A stretch of DNA of 64,000 nt, from the NCBI RefSeq assembly GCF_004798865.1, contig NW_025336481.1, positions 17,702,934 through 17,766,933 on the forward strand, in the 5' to 3' direction. Made by a program: the position numbers and the translations under genes. Below the pieces are notes generated by a model. The model was given only the letters and a program-made list of their open reading frames with translations. It was not told the DNA's origin and did not search any database. The stretch is from Varanus komodoensis. Taxonomy: Eukaryota; Chordata; Lepidosauria; Squamata; Varanidae. This document shows positions 1-10,682 of the stretch, one piece after another; positions within the stretch are counted from its first letter, which is position 1, and each line of letters starts with the position of its first letter.

Positions 1-780
1 GTAGCATTGTGCTACTGCTCGAAAGAATGGAAAAAGGCTGCATTTTAGTGTGCTGAAAGGTAACTGCAGTAATCATAGAAACTAGACAGATATTTTTTTT
101 AAAGGGTCATCCTGGCCATTGCTCTTTTCTAGTGCTTTGTAAAGTATTCAACCATTTGTATTTCACAGGAGTTTATTCCATGCCTGTCTCCTGGTCAGAA
201 AGTTACAAATTACTGAAATGTTGAGTATGAAGGAGCTCTTGATAGCTGCAGCAGGGAAACAAAATTACCTTTACTTCCTTTACTTTACCTTTACTTTACA
301 TTTACCAAAGTGTCTGCTGTTATCCTTTCAAGATAGGACAGAGTAATAAATGCAGAACAGAGGAAAGGATCTAAGTAAGGGAGTAGTTCAAGAAACCCAC
401 CTCTTCTGAGAAGAAGCACAATGCATTTTCTGGACTTCTTTTAACTTCAAATGCTGCTGTTTGGCCAAAGTATCTCCTGATTCAAGATTCTAAACTGGCC
501 ATGGGAGTGCTTCAATAATGATGTAAGCAACAAGGTACAAGCAGCAACTTGTATGAAATGCGCATGTGTTTTCTTGTTGCTGGGGTCCTGGGATGGAAAC
601 AAGAACTTCTGACAGGGAAGCATCTTCATAAACACCTCTATCACCTTCCTATTACTCAGGACTGAGCAGTTGTGAAGGAAAATTATTCAATAAATGCTGC
701 TTATAGTGGGCTAAAGTGCAGGAAAGAGATTAATAGGGGATGATGGGTAAATCCCCCTCTCCATTTATCACAGGAATGAC
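1..780. other. Non-coding stretch, no gene recognised
   Basis: AT-rich single-copy-looking DNA. The only pattern noticed is a short imperfect run of TTTAC/CTTTAC units near 268-305. No splice-flanked open frame or named repeat was recognised. Confidence 0.5.
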
Positions 781-1465
781 CATTCATTCATTCATTCATT
801 TAGAGCATTTGTATGCTGTCCCATCACATAGCCTCGGAACGGCTTACATAAATAAAACAATACAGACAAAATCCAGATCCACCCTGGCTGCATATTAAAA
901 CCTATAAACTGATATTAAAAATTATTAAAATATCGTTGAAATAAAAAGGTCTTAGCCTGGCGCTGAAAAACAAATAACGACGGCGCCAGGCGGACCTCTC
1001 TGGGGAACGCATTCCGTAGGCAGGGCATCACTGCAGAGAAAGCCCTCTTCCGGGTACTTTGCCTCCTAATATCTTTCACGGAGGGTTCCCGGATGAGGGC
1101 CTCTGTTGCCGATCTCAGGGGGCGGGAGGGCAAATATGGAAGAAGGTGTTCCTTTAGGTATCCAGGTCCCAAGCCGTTAAGGGCTTTATAAGTAATAACT
1201 AGCACCTTGAATTGAGCCCAGACTTTGATGGGAAGCCAGGGAAGCTGGTAGAGGACTGGGCTTATATGAGAGTAATGCTCAGTCCCCGTCAGCAACGTGG
1301 CTGCTCTATTTTGCACCATCTGAAGTATCCAGACTGTCTTCAAGGGCAGTCCCATGTAGAGCACGTTACAGAAATCCAACCAGAAAATAACCAATGCATG
1401 GGTCACTGTCGCTAGGCAATCGTCCTCCAGGTAGGGATGCAGCTGATGGATTAACGAAGCTGAAG
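781..1465 (-). mobile_element. L2-type LINE, 3' end with reverse transcriptase C-terminus
   Basis: The minus strand encodes the C-terminal end of an L2/CR1-clade reverse transcriptase. Recognisable motifs in order are LDFCNVLYMGLPLKTV, LQMVQNRAATLLTGT, HISPVLYQLPWLPI and FKVLVITYKALNGLGPGYL, then a tail ending NAFPREVRLAPSLFVFQRQ. The 3'UTR follows (the rest of the copy toward 781) and ends in an ATGA/AATG tail seen on the plus strand as CATT repeats at 781-800. The copy is 5'-truncated near 1465, as usual for LINEs. The same 3' end recurs at 2610-2955, 37170-37450 and 56874-57105, so it is an abundant family. Confidence 0.9.
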
Positions 1466-2609
1466 GAAAGGTTATGAAGCTGTTTCCCTACCAAACCAAC
1501 CACTGGGTCTATTGTGTTTCATGAATGTGCCTATTCTCCTACTCTTTCTGTCTTTTAACATAACTGGCCCTGCCCTTCAGATACTGCAGCTGTTACCCAC
1601 TCAGTGAGAGCTGCTTATCCGTTTATCCCATAATTTAGCATTTAAAGACAAAACACTTTATGAGTGATGCCAGTTGTGTGGGTCCTCCTTGATTCAAGTG
1701 AAAGAAGAAAGTGCAAAAACAGGACTGCAGATCAACATTAAGAAAATAGAAGAATGTCCAGTGGAAAGAAACAGAAGAGAAAGGCAAAAACAAAATATTC
1801 CTTCTAGAAGGTCCAAGAAATCAAAGAGAAATTCAAGTCTAGATTAAGGATGCTGAAAGGAATCTGTGATTTGATGAGGATAAAATAAAGAGAAAGTGGA
1901 ACATTATACAGAAGAAATGAAAGGACAACAGAATCCTTCAAAGAGAAGGCCTAGCAGGAAGTGCCTGCCATATTAGAAAGTGAAGTAAAAGGTACTCTGA
2001 AAGGATTTGAAAGGAATAAAACGCCTGGAATAGGTAGGATATCAACAGAACTATTCCAAGGTGTAGAGACTGAATTGGTCTAAATGTTAAAAAGAGTATG
2101 GAAAAAACAAAATAAGGGCCCACAGACTGGAAACATTCAGTATATATGCTGCTCCCCAAGAAAGGAGATGCCAAGGAGCGCGGCAACCACAGGACCATTG
2201 CACTAATTTCCCATGCTAGCAAAGTGGTGTCCATGGTGTCAGAACAAAGAATGCTACCCTACATAGAGAAATGCAACATTCAAGCTGGATATCAAACTGG
2301 AAGAGGCACTAGAGATAATATGGCAAATATACATTGGCTACTGGATGCACCAAAGAATTTTGGAAGATCAATCTATACTTTAGAGACTACAGCAGAACCT
2401 TTGATGGTGCAGATCACAAGAAGCTATGGATGATCTTGAAAGAAATGGGTATGCCTCACTGCTTGATTGTCCTGCGGTGTAACTTGTATCATGGACAAGA
2501 AGTTACTGTTAGGGTAGAGTTTGGCAAACAGAATGTTTTCTTGTAGGCAAAGCCATCAGGAAAAGAAGCATTTTACTGTCTTATGTTCAATCTGTATGCA
2601 GAATACATT

Positions 2610-2955
2610 TATTTATTTAAAACATTTTTATGCCATGCCGTGCCCATCGCAACGAAGCCTCGGGGCGGCTCACAACAGAAACAAAATACATAAATACATA
2701 AATAACAATATAACAATAAAAAATTATTTAAAAACCCCCAGTTCATCTTGGCTAAAAATTTAAAATTCTATAAATACAAATAATTTAACAATTAAAGTAA
2801 GTTTTAAATAAAAAGGTCTTAGCCTGGCACCAAAAAACAAATAACGATGGCGCCAGGCGGACCTCTCTGGGGAGCGCATTCCATAGATGGGGCGCCATCG
2901 CAGAGAAAGCCCTCCTCCGGGTACTCACCCTCCTAATATCATTCACATAATGATC
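2610..2955 (-). mobile_element. L2-type LINE 3' end nested in BovB
   Basis: The same 3' end as at 781-1465: minus-strand IRRVSTRRRAFSAMAPHLWN and ALPREVRLAPSLFVF, then the AT-rich 3'UTR. It is flanked by a perfect 7-bp direct repeat ATACATT at 2603-2609 and 2956-2962, a target-site duplication. BovB sequence continues on both sides (LYAEYI before, AGLTSEGAGVKI-like after), so this is a clean insertion into the older element. Confidence 0.9.
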
Positions 2956-3478
2956 ATACATTATAACTAAAGCTGGATTAACATCAGAAGGAGCAGGAGT
3001 GAAAATTGGTGGATGATACATCAATAATTAAGATATACAGATAATACCAAATTACTGCCAGAAAACAGCAATGAACTGAAACAACTCCTGATGAACACAA
3101 AAGAAGAAAGTGCAAAAACAGGACTGAAGCAAATGACAACAGAAGGATTACACATCTTTAACGTCACACTGAAGAAACTGAAATTGTGAAAGATTTTATA
3201 TACCTTTACTCAGTTATCAACTCAGACAGAGGCTATGGCCAAGAAATTAGAAGAAGAAGGAGATGAGGAAGGACAGCAATGAAGGAACTCAATGTAAGGA
3301 TGTTTCAGTAGAGAACAAAGTCAAAATCATCCACACTATTGTATACCTGATCCACACTACGTATGGGTGTCAAAGCTGGACAATGAAGAAAGCTGACAAG
3401 AAGAAAATTGATGCATTTGAAACATGCTGCTGGAGGACTGCTTAGCAAATATCATGGATCAACCAAAAGATGAGTGAG

Positions 3479-4178
3479 TGGAACAGGCTTGAGCCCCCAA
3501 AAAACAAGCCTGAGTATCTAGCTTTTTAAAATGCTTGCTTTGGTTGACTTTAAAGTATAGTGGCTTACAGTAACACAACAGAACTTTAGTTAGTGTTCTC
3601 CTGACCGTGACAGTCTGCTTTCATGAAACTAAGGCAATTCCTTTCACCTCTTAAGATGGCACAAGGACCATGCACACTGCACATCTGCAGCCTTGAACTG
3701 TCCTTATCAAGTATTACTTCTGCAGACAAGAGGCGGTAATGAACTATGCTTTGATGTCAGAAAAGATTGAACTCCTGCCATCCAGCAGTATTCCTTACTA
3801 GCTCACTTCATTATTTCTTAGCACTTGTGTAAACAATATTACTCCTGTAACTAGATCTTTTAATTGCATAAAATGCTGTATGCATGTGCTGAGTACCATA
3901 AGTTTTTAATCTATAAAAGCTAGCCACCTCTTTTGTGCTTTGGTTCAGACTGTTTTTGAGAGGAATTCTGCTGTTTCTATCTGAACCCAGCTGATTGGAA
4001 TCCCGCCTTGCAGAAGTCCCCGCTGTGCAGTGTAAGTGGTTTGCTGCTAAATCTTATGCAAGTCTAACTAGCTTGTTCAGTATTATTGCAATAATAAATA
4101 ACCTACTTAGTAAACCCGGACTTGGTGTATCACTTTCTGGCAATCCCCAAAAACCTCTGCTCCCCTGCCAGGGCTACA
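3479..4178 (+). mobile_element. Solo LTR (endogenous retrovirus-type), fossil
   Basis: A 700-bp block that interrupts the BovB frame. It starts TG and ends CA, and is flanked by a near-matching 5-bp repeat (GTGAG at 3474-3478, TTGAG at 4179-4183). Inside are a TATA box (TATAAAAG, 3912-3919) and a polyadenylation signal (AATAAA, 4093-4098) in the spacing expected of U3-R-U5. No internal viral region is attached, so it is most simply a solo LTR left by recombination. The family is not recognised. It is younger than the BovB it sits in. Confidence 0.65.
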
Positions 4179-4580
4179 TTGAGTCCTAGATCAAATCAAG
4201 CCAGAACTTTCCCTGGAAGCAAAAATGATGGGACTGAGGCTGTCATACTTTGTGTGCATTATGAGAAGGCAAGACTCACTGAAGAAGCCAATAATGCCAG
4301 GAAAAGAAGAGATGGATTGATTCCATTAAGGAAACCACAGCCTTGAGTTTACAAGAGCTGAACAGGGCTGCCAAGAACAGTATGTTTTGGAGGGCTTTCA
4401 TTCATAGGGTTACCATAAGTCAGAGAAAATAAAAAAAGTGGTAACCTGTCAGACTAGGGCTGGGAAGTCCCCATTCAAACACAGTTCATTGAGTGGCCTT
4501 GGACCAATCCTTATCTTTCAGAATTACTTCACAAAGTTTCTGGCAGATGCAGAAAATATGCAAAACAACCATTTACCATA

Positions 4581-5858
4581 CAGAAACATAGAAACAAAGT
4601 GAGTCAGAAGGGGCCTTCCAGGCCATCCAGTCTGACACCTGGCTTCAGCCAGCTCCACTCATGCAGTCCCCAACTGGTTGTCCAGTCTTTCCTTGAACAC
4701 CCTCACTGATGGGGCCTCAACCACCTCCCTTGAGAAGCCCATTCCATATCCTAGAGGTCCTAAATGACAGGAAGTACTTTCTGAATTCAACCTGAAGTCT
4801 GGTTCCTTGAGACCCATTGGAAGAACAGGTCATAGCCCTCCTCCACATGACATCCCCTCACATACCTATAAGCTGCAAAAAGATCCCTGTAGAGTCTCCT
4901 CCAGGCTGAAAAGACCCAGTTCTCTCAATGCCTCCTCATATGTCATTCCTCCCAACCATTCCTCCCATTCTTGTGACCCTGCACTGAACTGATTTTAACC
5001 TAGCTATGTCTCTCCTATAATCTGGAGATCAGAACTGGACACAGTACTCCAGTTGTGGGCACACCAGAGTCATGTAGAGCGGTATCAACACTTCCCTAGA
5101 TCTGGAAGACTGGCTTCTGGCTATACATCCAAGGGTGGCATTTGCCTTCTTAACTGCCATATCACACTGTTGGCTCATATTCAGCATCCTGTTGACAAGT
5201 ACTCCAAGATCTCTTCCACAAGTGCTGCTCTCCAGCCACTTGTCCCTCATCCTGTACCAGTGATACCTAGTCCTGTGTCCCAAGTGCAAGACCTTGCACT
5301 TACCCACATTGAATATCACCCGGTTGTCCCCTACCCACATACACAGCCTGTCCAGATCCTTCGGAATCTGGATCACCTGCTCCTGATTTGTGGCCACTGC
5401 CCCCACTTTGCTGTCATGCACAAATTTAGTCAGCAGCCTGGTTATCCCCTCCTCCAAGTCACTGATTTAAAAGGTTGAACAGAATCAGTCCTGGGGGACT
5501 CTGCTCATCAACAGCTGCCATCCTGATGATTCCCTGCTGAGTCACACTCTGCTTGCCCTAACCGTACCCTAATCCCTCAGACACTGCATCAATATATCCC
5601 AAAGTTCAACAATTTCTTGACCAGGATATCATGCAGCACTTTGTCAAAGACTTTACTGAAATCCAGGTAAACCACATCCACCATGTCTCCTCCACCTAGC
5701 CGCCTCAAGATTTTATCACAGAATTCCACAAGGTTCATCTGGCAGGATCTGTGCTGCATGGCTGCCAACCTTCCATTCCTATTTAGGGTTTCTAGAGCTT
5801 TCCATTGTTTTTCCCAGAATGTACGTAAAACTAACTGGCCTGTAATTCCCCATATTTA
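4581..5858 (-). mobile_element. CR1 LINE fragment, RT C-terminus and 3' end
   Basis: The minus strand has an unbroken 142-codon frame (5029-5457) with CR1 hallmarks: DLDRLCMWVGDNRVIFNVGK, CKVLHLGH, DLGVLVNRMLNMSQQCDMAV, VKKANATLGCIARSQSSRSR and VLIPLYMTLVCPQLEYCVQF. Upstream (to 5858) the RT palm-thumb region is recognisable but broken. Downstream, the CR1 3'UTR ends at the left edge with the usual CATAGAAAC-like terminus. A typical 5'-truncated reptile CR1. Confidence 0.9.
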
Positions 5859-7246
5859 CCAGTGTAAAAGGGAACTGACATATAACATATATGGGCTGTT
5901 TTTCTGGTGTTTGTCAGGCGTATAAGACAACCCCTAACTCTTGAACAATAACTCTTGCATACTTATATAATGTCAGTTGGCTTTAGTAGATACTTGTCAG
6001 CCAGAAGCTTCTAGACCCTTGTAATGTTATGTTGTTCTAGCCAATAGCCATATTATCTCTCTAAATTCACTCAAGCTCACATGATGTAAAATGATGTGAT
6101 AGCTATCACTTTGACCCTAAACCATAGCTCTCCACAAAAGAAGAAAACATGCTTGCTTGCTTGCTTTATTTATTTAATTTCTATACCACACATAGCTGAA
6201 GCTGATACCTCTCTTTAAAAAAGCGAAATTGTTTTGTGTGGAAAGGGTTCACTTCCTCCTTCTCCTATATTGTGCTATAAAGCACCCTCCCTCGCCCCTT
6301 GTGGTGATTCAGTGGTGGCTCAATCACAAGTCTGATTGCCTCACATCTGGTTTAAGTTGGTCTAAAAACAAATTATTTGATCAGTGCAGCAACTACTATT
6401 CATTAGTGTAATAGTGACACATAGTGGCTAAAGGAAGTCATGCATTTTGTTCCCTTCCATATTTTAAAGCACACATACACAAGTCAGTATTTTTCATTGA
6501 GACCCATATTCACGCTACTGGCAGTGTAAGCTTTCAAATTACACAGAACTTTAGGTGCATTATTTCAACACAAACAATATAGAATGACAATACATGCTCA
6601 AGTGTTTGTTAAACCAGCAATGAGCTCAAAGGTTTAAAAAAAAAAAGGAAAAATAGTTTCATTAATTAGGCTATGAATCTATCTTACATTGTAGAAGAGA
6701 AGGGATAGCATAGAGGCATCCCTTCTTAACTAGAGGCAGGAAGATGTTTCAAAAAAGAGACACATATTAATTTGGAAGGCATCTTTTCATCAGGACTCAC
6801 AATAATCTGATTCAAACGACATGATAGCTCACTTATTTGGGTTAATTAATCTGCAGGAACTGCTGTGCTGTTGGCAGATGCCTACAGTCACTATTTTTGC
6901 ATGATGTCTATGGTGCCCAGGTTGCTGTGGCTTGTCAAGTCATGCACATCCAACCCTTAAATAGCCCAATCTTGTGTTTTATGTGAACTGGATCAATGCC
7001 TTTTGTCCTAGTAAGAAACAACTTTGTCTACCTGGATTCAGAACAGGTAAAACACTAGTCCAGTTATATTCCACTTATCCCTCCCACTGAAGGAATGTGA
7101 GAAGACATAAACCTTTGCCTCAGGCCAGGCTTGGTCAAGATGTTCTGTGTTTTTGCATCCTGTCAGCACTGCAGAGCACAGATAATCTTAAAGGCTTATA
7201 CTGTGTGGAGATCTGTGGTAGCATCCTTGGTAAAAAATGCCATATA
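5859..7246. other. Non-coding stretch with one LINE tail
   Basis: No gene seen. 6150-6235 (GCTTGCTTGC then TTTATTTATTTAATTTCTATACC) resembles the minus-strand 3' tail shared by several L2/SINE copies in this window. An A-run lies near 6636-6650. Confidence 0.45.
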
Positions 7247-7735
7247 CAGTAGCCTCTCAGCCTCTCATGTGGATTAGTAAATGCTGGATAAATACAGTAT
7301 CTGGTTGCTTGAGAGTTACTATTAAAATAGGCCTAACTAATACTATACCCCATACTATACCTTAAGCTTTGTATTGATATTAATATTGAAATACAGTAGT
7401 TAAAAGCAAATAAAGACAAACTTCTATCTTCTGTGACTGAGCCTTAATGTCATAGATTGTTGACAAACCAACATTAAATTCCCTCATGAGCACTGTGCAA
7501 CTCTCACCATTCTCAGGCCTCTTCCATATTTCTGTCTTCTGCATGAAGGTAAGCACTATGCATTTATGCTTACTTGGGACCTGTTTTGACATATTTGGGG
7601 TTGGGTGGGAACACAAAATTTGAATAAAAATGAATCCCAACCGACCGGTATGTTTATACATGGTGAACTGGCAGTAGTGGCAGACAAGAGTGTGGTGCAC
7701 AAAGCTTGGGCGTATGGCAGGGTGTGCCAAGTTTA
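7247..7735 (-). mobile_element. pogo/Tigger-type DNA transposon fragment
   Basis: The minus strand encodes the N-terminal psq/CENP-B-like helix-turn-helix of a Tigger/pogo transposase. Visible are IVLTFMQKTEIWKRPENGES and CTVLMREFNVGLSTIYDIKA (about 7420-7580), matching the family pattern of basic start, KxEIxKRxENGES and STIYDIK. The left edge has CAGTAGCC next to TA (7245-7254), compatible with a Tigger terminal repeat and TA target. The DDE catalytic domain is absent, so it is a dead, truncated or internally deleted copy. Confidence 0.75.
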
Positions 7736-7941
7736 AACTTACATTTCTACTAGAAATTGATTTTAATATTTATTTAAAGTGTTATTTCTTTGATTTTCCC
7801 CCAGTTGCTTAAGTTCTGGTTAACAGAGAGTCTATTGTACACAGCAACGCTTAACAAGCAAACATTTATTGTGCACCTTATTGACAGTGGGTGCTTCCAC
7901 CAGTGGGCTGTTAGCATTATGAACCATCAATCATTATGGAG

Positions 7942-8705
7942 CAGGGTGGATAAAAATCATTTTAAAAATTAATAGATTTTTAAAATTTAAATTGCAATTT
8001 TTATTCAACAATTATTCCTCTGTTGAATAAAACTCGAACTGTTATTCAACAGTTATCCTATGAAATAAGGATTAGTTTTTAATTAGGCAGCATGAGGCTG
8101 TATATTCATGCAATGTTTAAATTTTTTGATAAATGAATTCCATTAATCCATTCACAATGTCATGCTCTTCCTGAGGTTTCTGTAAATTAGTGGGCAATTT
8201 CTCTATCTAGAAGATAATCTCACAGATGCTTGGTTTTACAGCTCTCAAAACTGTGAATTTCTGTCTGTGGAGATCACATGCATCTTCTTCACAGCAAAAG
8301 CATTATAAAATAAACAGAGTAGAGAAAAAGACCTTAATCCCATTGTTGTGTCACAAATCTATGTACACAGAATCAACCCCTTACCTCATAAGTGCTAATT
8401 TAAAAAAAAATCAGAAGAGGATTAATAGAAGAGGATTATTGGGAGTCAAATAGCTTCGCACATAAAGCTAAGTGTGAGAAGGGAGTGGCAAGCAGTAAAA
8501 ATGAAAGTGAAACCGTTTGAGCAGAATACTCCACCTGTCTTTGGGTCTTTTTCTGTAAAACCTGAGGTTTATCACATTATTCTTTCTCAGGCAGCAGGCC
8601 ATAAAAAAGACTCATTTGGGGAATTTTTAATGAAGTTCCTCTACCTATGGGTAAGGTAGGCATGCGTGTCTATTATGTAAGATAACCATGATTTAAATCT
8701 CACTG
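7942..8705 (+). mobile_element. Unnamed non-autonomous DNA element, copy 1
   Basis: Starts CAGGGTGGATAAAAATCA and ends ATTTAAATCTCACTG. A possible 8-bp target repeat flanks it (TTATGGAG 7934-7941, TTATGCAG 8706-8713; 7 of 8 match), which would fit hAT-like insertion. A second copy lies in inverted orientation at 16548-17421, with 153 identical bases (8115-8267 against 17044-17196) and only scattered differences elsewhere. No transposase motif was seen in any frame, so it would have to be mobilised in trans. Confidence 0.7.
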
Positions 8706-8982
8706 TTATGCAGCTATTCTTTTTTTTCTGGAGTAAGGAAAAAGATGGAAATTATAAGACAATACAGGAAACATATAAAAGATGCAGGCTAGAACGTTTC
8801 GTAGAGTTCTATGAATGAGAGCAATTGCATCAGAAAAGCGTCTCGTGAAAGCAACATCCATATACTTCGGAACTAATACTAGATTTGGCTGGGCGTGAGA
8901 AAAAAAATCAAACAATCCATAGAGAACTGTTTGATGCAGGGTAAAAAACCTAAAGGGGGGAATATACAGTCATTTAGAACAA

Positions 8983-9058
8983 CCTTTTTCAGCCTGGTGT
9001 GTGATGCGTTAGCTGCCTGGAGTGGGAGGGCACCTGGTTGGGGAATGCTGGAGTAGGG
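8983..9058. repeat. Remnant of a palindromic MITE
   Basis: CAACCTTTTTCAGCCTGGTG at one end and GGGCACCTGGTTGGGGAA at the other are the two arms of the palindromic MITE also found at 15345, 33785, 38775, 46290 and 50088. The centre is mostly deleted. Confidence 0.5.
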
Positions 9059-9114
9059 CTTAACATTTACTTTCCCCTCCCCTTCCAGTGCAGACGCTGG
9101 GTGATATCCTTTAG

Positions 9115-9365
9115 CACTGTTGCTAGTGGCGAAGTCGTGTCCGACCCATCATGACCCCATGGACAACGTTCCTCCAGGCCTTCCTGTCCTCCACCATCCC
9201 CCGGAGTCCACCCAAGCTCACACCAACAGCTTCAGTGACTCCATCTAGCCGCCACCTCCTCTGCCGTCCCCTTCTTCTTTTGCCATCTATTGTTCCCAGC
9301 ATTAGGCTCTTCTCCAGGGAGTCCTTCCTTCTCAATCCTTTAGCATCACACAGCCTTATTAAGCG
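9115..9365 (-). mobile_element. BovB LINE, extreme 3' end
   Basis: The minus strand encodes the C-terminus of BovB reverse transcriptase: RRKDSLEKSLMLGTIDGKRR, RGRQRRWRLDGVTEAVGVSL and GLRGMVEDRKAWRNVVHGV, followed by the 3' terminus. The same 3' end occurs at 51961-52102. It abuts the CpG-rich promoter region. Confidence 0.9.
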
Positions 9366-10233
9366 AGGTTCTGCTATGGGGCCTCGTCTGGGCAGAGCCG
9401 TACGCGCACCGTCACGTCCGCCACCACACCGAGCTCAGCGGGGCGGGCGAAAAGCGAAGAGGAGCGAATTCCCCTTTGCTTAGACCTCTGAGAGAAAGTA
9501 GAGCGTCATCATCATGTGGAACCTGCCCCAGGACACATGCAGATAACGGCAACAACCGAAAAGTAAAAACGCGGGGCTGCCGCTGCGCAGAGAACTTAGT
9601 ACAGCGGCTGCGCGGACGATCGATGTTTCCAAGACGAGTAGGCGGAAGAGAAAGAAGCGGTGGCCGTTTAAATAACTTGAGGGGCTGAAGTGTGTTTTCT
9701 AGTCACTTGCTGCCTCATGCGAGAGCAATCCAGGCTGGAATTGACTGTCCAATGGCGTTATTCCTCTAAAGACATGAAAGTTATAAAGCTGAGCTGCACT
9801 GCAGCCATCCCAGTTTGTGCTTAAACGAAGATTTAGTATTTACGAGAGAGCCAAACCCTATCGAATTCAATGCGGTGTTAACTATAATTTTTTAATTGAC
9901 ATCCTTGTTACCCCTGAAGTGATCGGTGACAATAAACACGCAGAAAGAGAAAGCGAGAAGAAGCCAATTAGAATCGACGTGCTTAGGAAGCCAAGTGATA
10001 CAGCAAGCCTATACTCGAGGCGCAAGCGCGTTGAAGTACTAGTTTTATGGCGAGTCCGGTTTGGTGGGCTGGTTATAGTGACGAAATACCTAACCAATGG
10101 CCTTGGACTTAGGAATCGTAAAGGTAGGACAAATACATTAGTTGGCCTGACGGACTGTGCTTTTGGCCAATTAGAGAAAACCAAGGACGAAACAAGTGCA
10201 AAAAGTCCGAGTTAAAACCGCGTAGATAGGACC

Positions 10234-10274
10234 GTCCATCATAAGCTTATGAGGTGGAGTCTCATTTGATGGAC
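10234..10274. promoter_or_regulatory. Stem-loop within the CpG island
   Basis: GTCCATCA (10234-10241) pairs with TGATGGAC (10267-10274). Inside it ATGAG (10249-10253) pairs with CTCAT (10261-10265), leaving a 7-base loop. A 12-bp perfect palindrome, CATAAGCTTATG, spans 10240-10251. It lies about 200 bp upstream of the likely transcription start. Function unknown; it could be a binding site or a chance inverted repeat. Confidence 0.45.
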
Positions 10275-10459
10275 AGCTCCTGTAACTACTCCGTCGCGAG
10301 AAAGTTGAGGAGTTAGCCAATGGGAAATGAGATTTGAAAGGAAAAAGGGCATGTCACGTTAAAACAGTCAGATAGCTCAACCAATAGGCACTAACGTTAT
10401 TGCGGTACTACCCAATAGACGGCACTGAGGGCGGGTTTTGATGTGTTTGGGTTCGTGCT

Positions 10460-10682
10460 CCTCTGGGGAGTGAGACGAGGAAAGTTTATTTTTTTGGTGA
10501 TGGTGGCTCTCCTCGTTCCCCCCTCCAGCCATTTGTTTTGATCTCGATATCGAGTGGCTGAGTTTTCCGGGCGGGTAAAACGTGAGGGAAAAGCAGCTCC
10601 CTCAGCAGCGCCAGTAAGAAAGAGGTGGGCTCCGCCTGTATACCGCGGCGGGCGAAAAAGCGACGGCCGTGGCTCCTTGTAG
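10460..10682 (+). other. Putative exon 1 (5'UTR) of an unidentified gene
   Basis: The right edge is a consensus splice donor, TAG|GTGAGTAG, with GT at 10683-10684. It sits at the downstream side of the CpG island, 50-80 bp after the last two CCAAT boxes (10381, 10412). The left edge is a guess: there is no TATA box and the start site may be dispersed. The sequence is GC-rich and contains no start codon that leads to a convincing frame, so it is read as untranslated leader. The next exon candidate on this strand is 18218-18289. Support is splice signal and position only. Confidence 0.55.

Larger units (their letters stand above)
1697..4437 (+). mobile_element. RTE/BovB LINE, split by two later insertions
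   Basis: The plus strand carries degraded BovB reverse transcriptase. Near 2146-2350 lie LLPKKGDAKERGNHRTIALI (finger region), SHASKVVSM, IQAGYQTGRGTRDNMANIHW and WLLDAP. Near 2420-2500 are KLWMILKEMGMPHCLIVL and NLYHGQE. After 3020 come the YADD-like block (DDTTLLPE near 3035) and NELKQLL, and near 3320-3430 MYGCESW-like (TYGCQSWTMKKADKKKIDAF). The last piece, 4184-4437, has the FGHIMRRQDSL-like block and the 3' end. An L2-type LINE (2610-2955) and a solo LTR (3479-4178) interrupt it. Frames are broken many times, so it is inert. BovB is abundant in squamates, which is part of the organism call. Confidence 0.88.

Noticed and set aside
268-305. CRISPR-like or tandem array of TTTAC units
   Set aside because: Irregular low-complexity sequence in a vertebrate genome, with no spacer structure.
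915-1406. 163-codon minus-strand frame as a host gene
   Set aside because: It is the C-terminus of an L2-type LINE reverse transcriptase with a repeat tail, found in several copies in this window.
5029-5457. 142-codon minus-strand frame as a host gene
   Set aside because: CR1 reverse transcriptase motifs and a CR1 3' end show it is a LINE fragment; the overlapping 141-codon plus-strand frame is its shadow.
9817-10215. 132-codon plus-strand frame in the CpG island
   Set aside because: CpG islands are poor in stops by composition. No domain, and the opposite strand is also open; it lies upstream of the likely start site.
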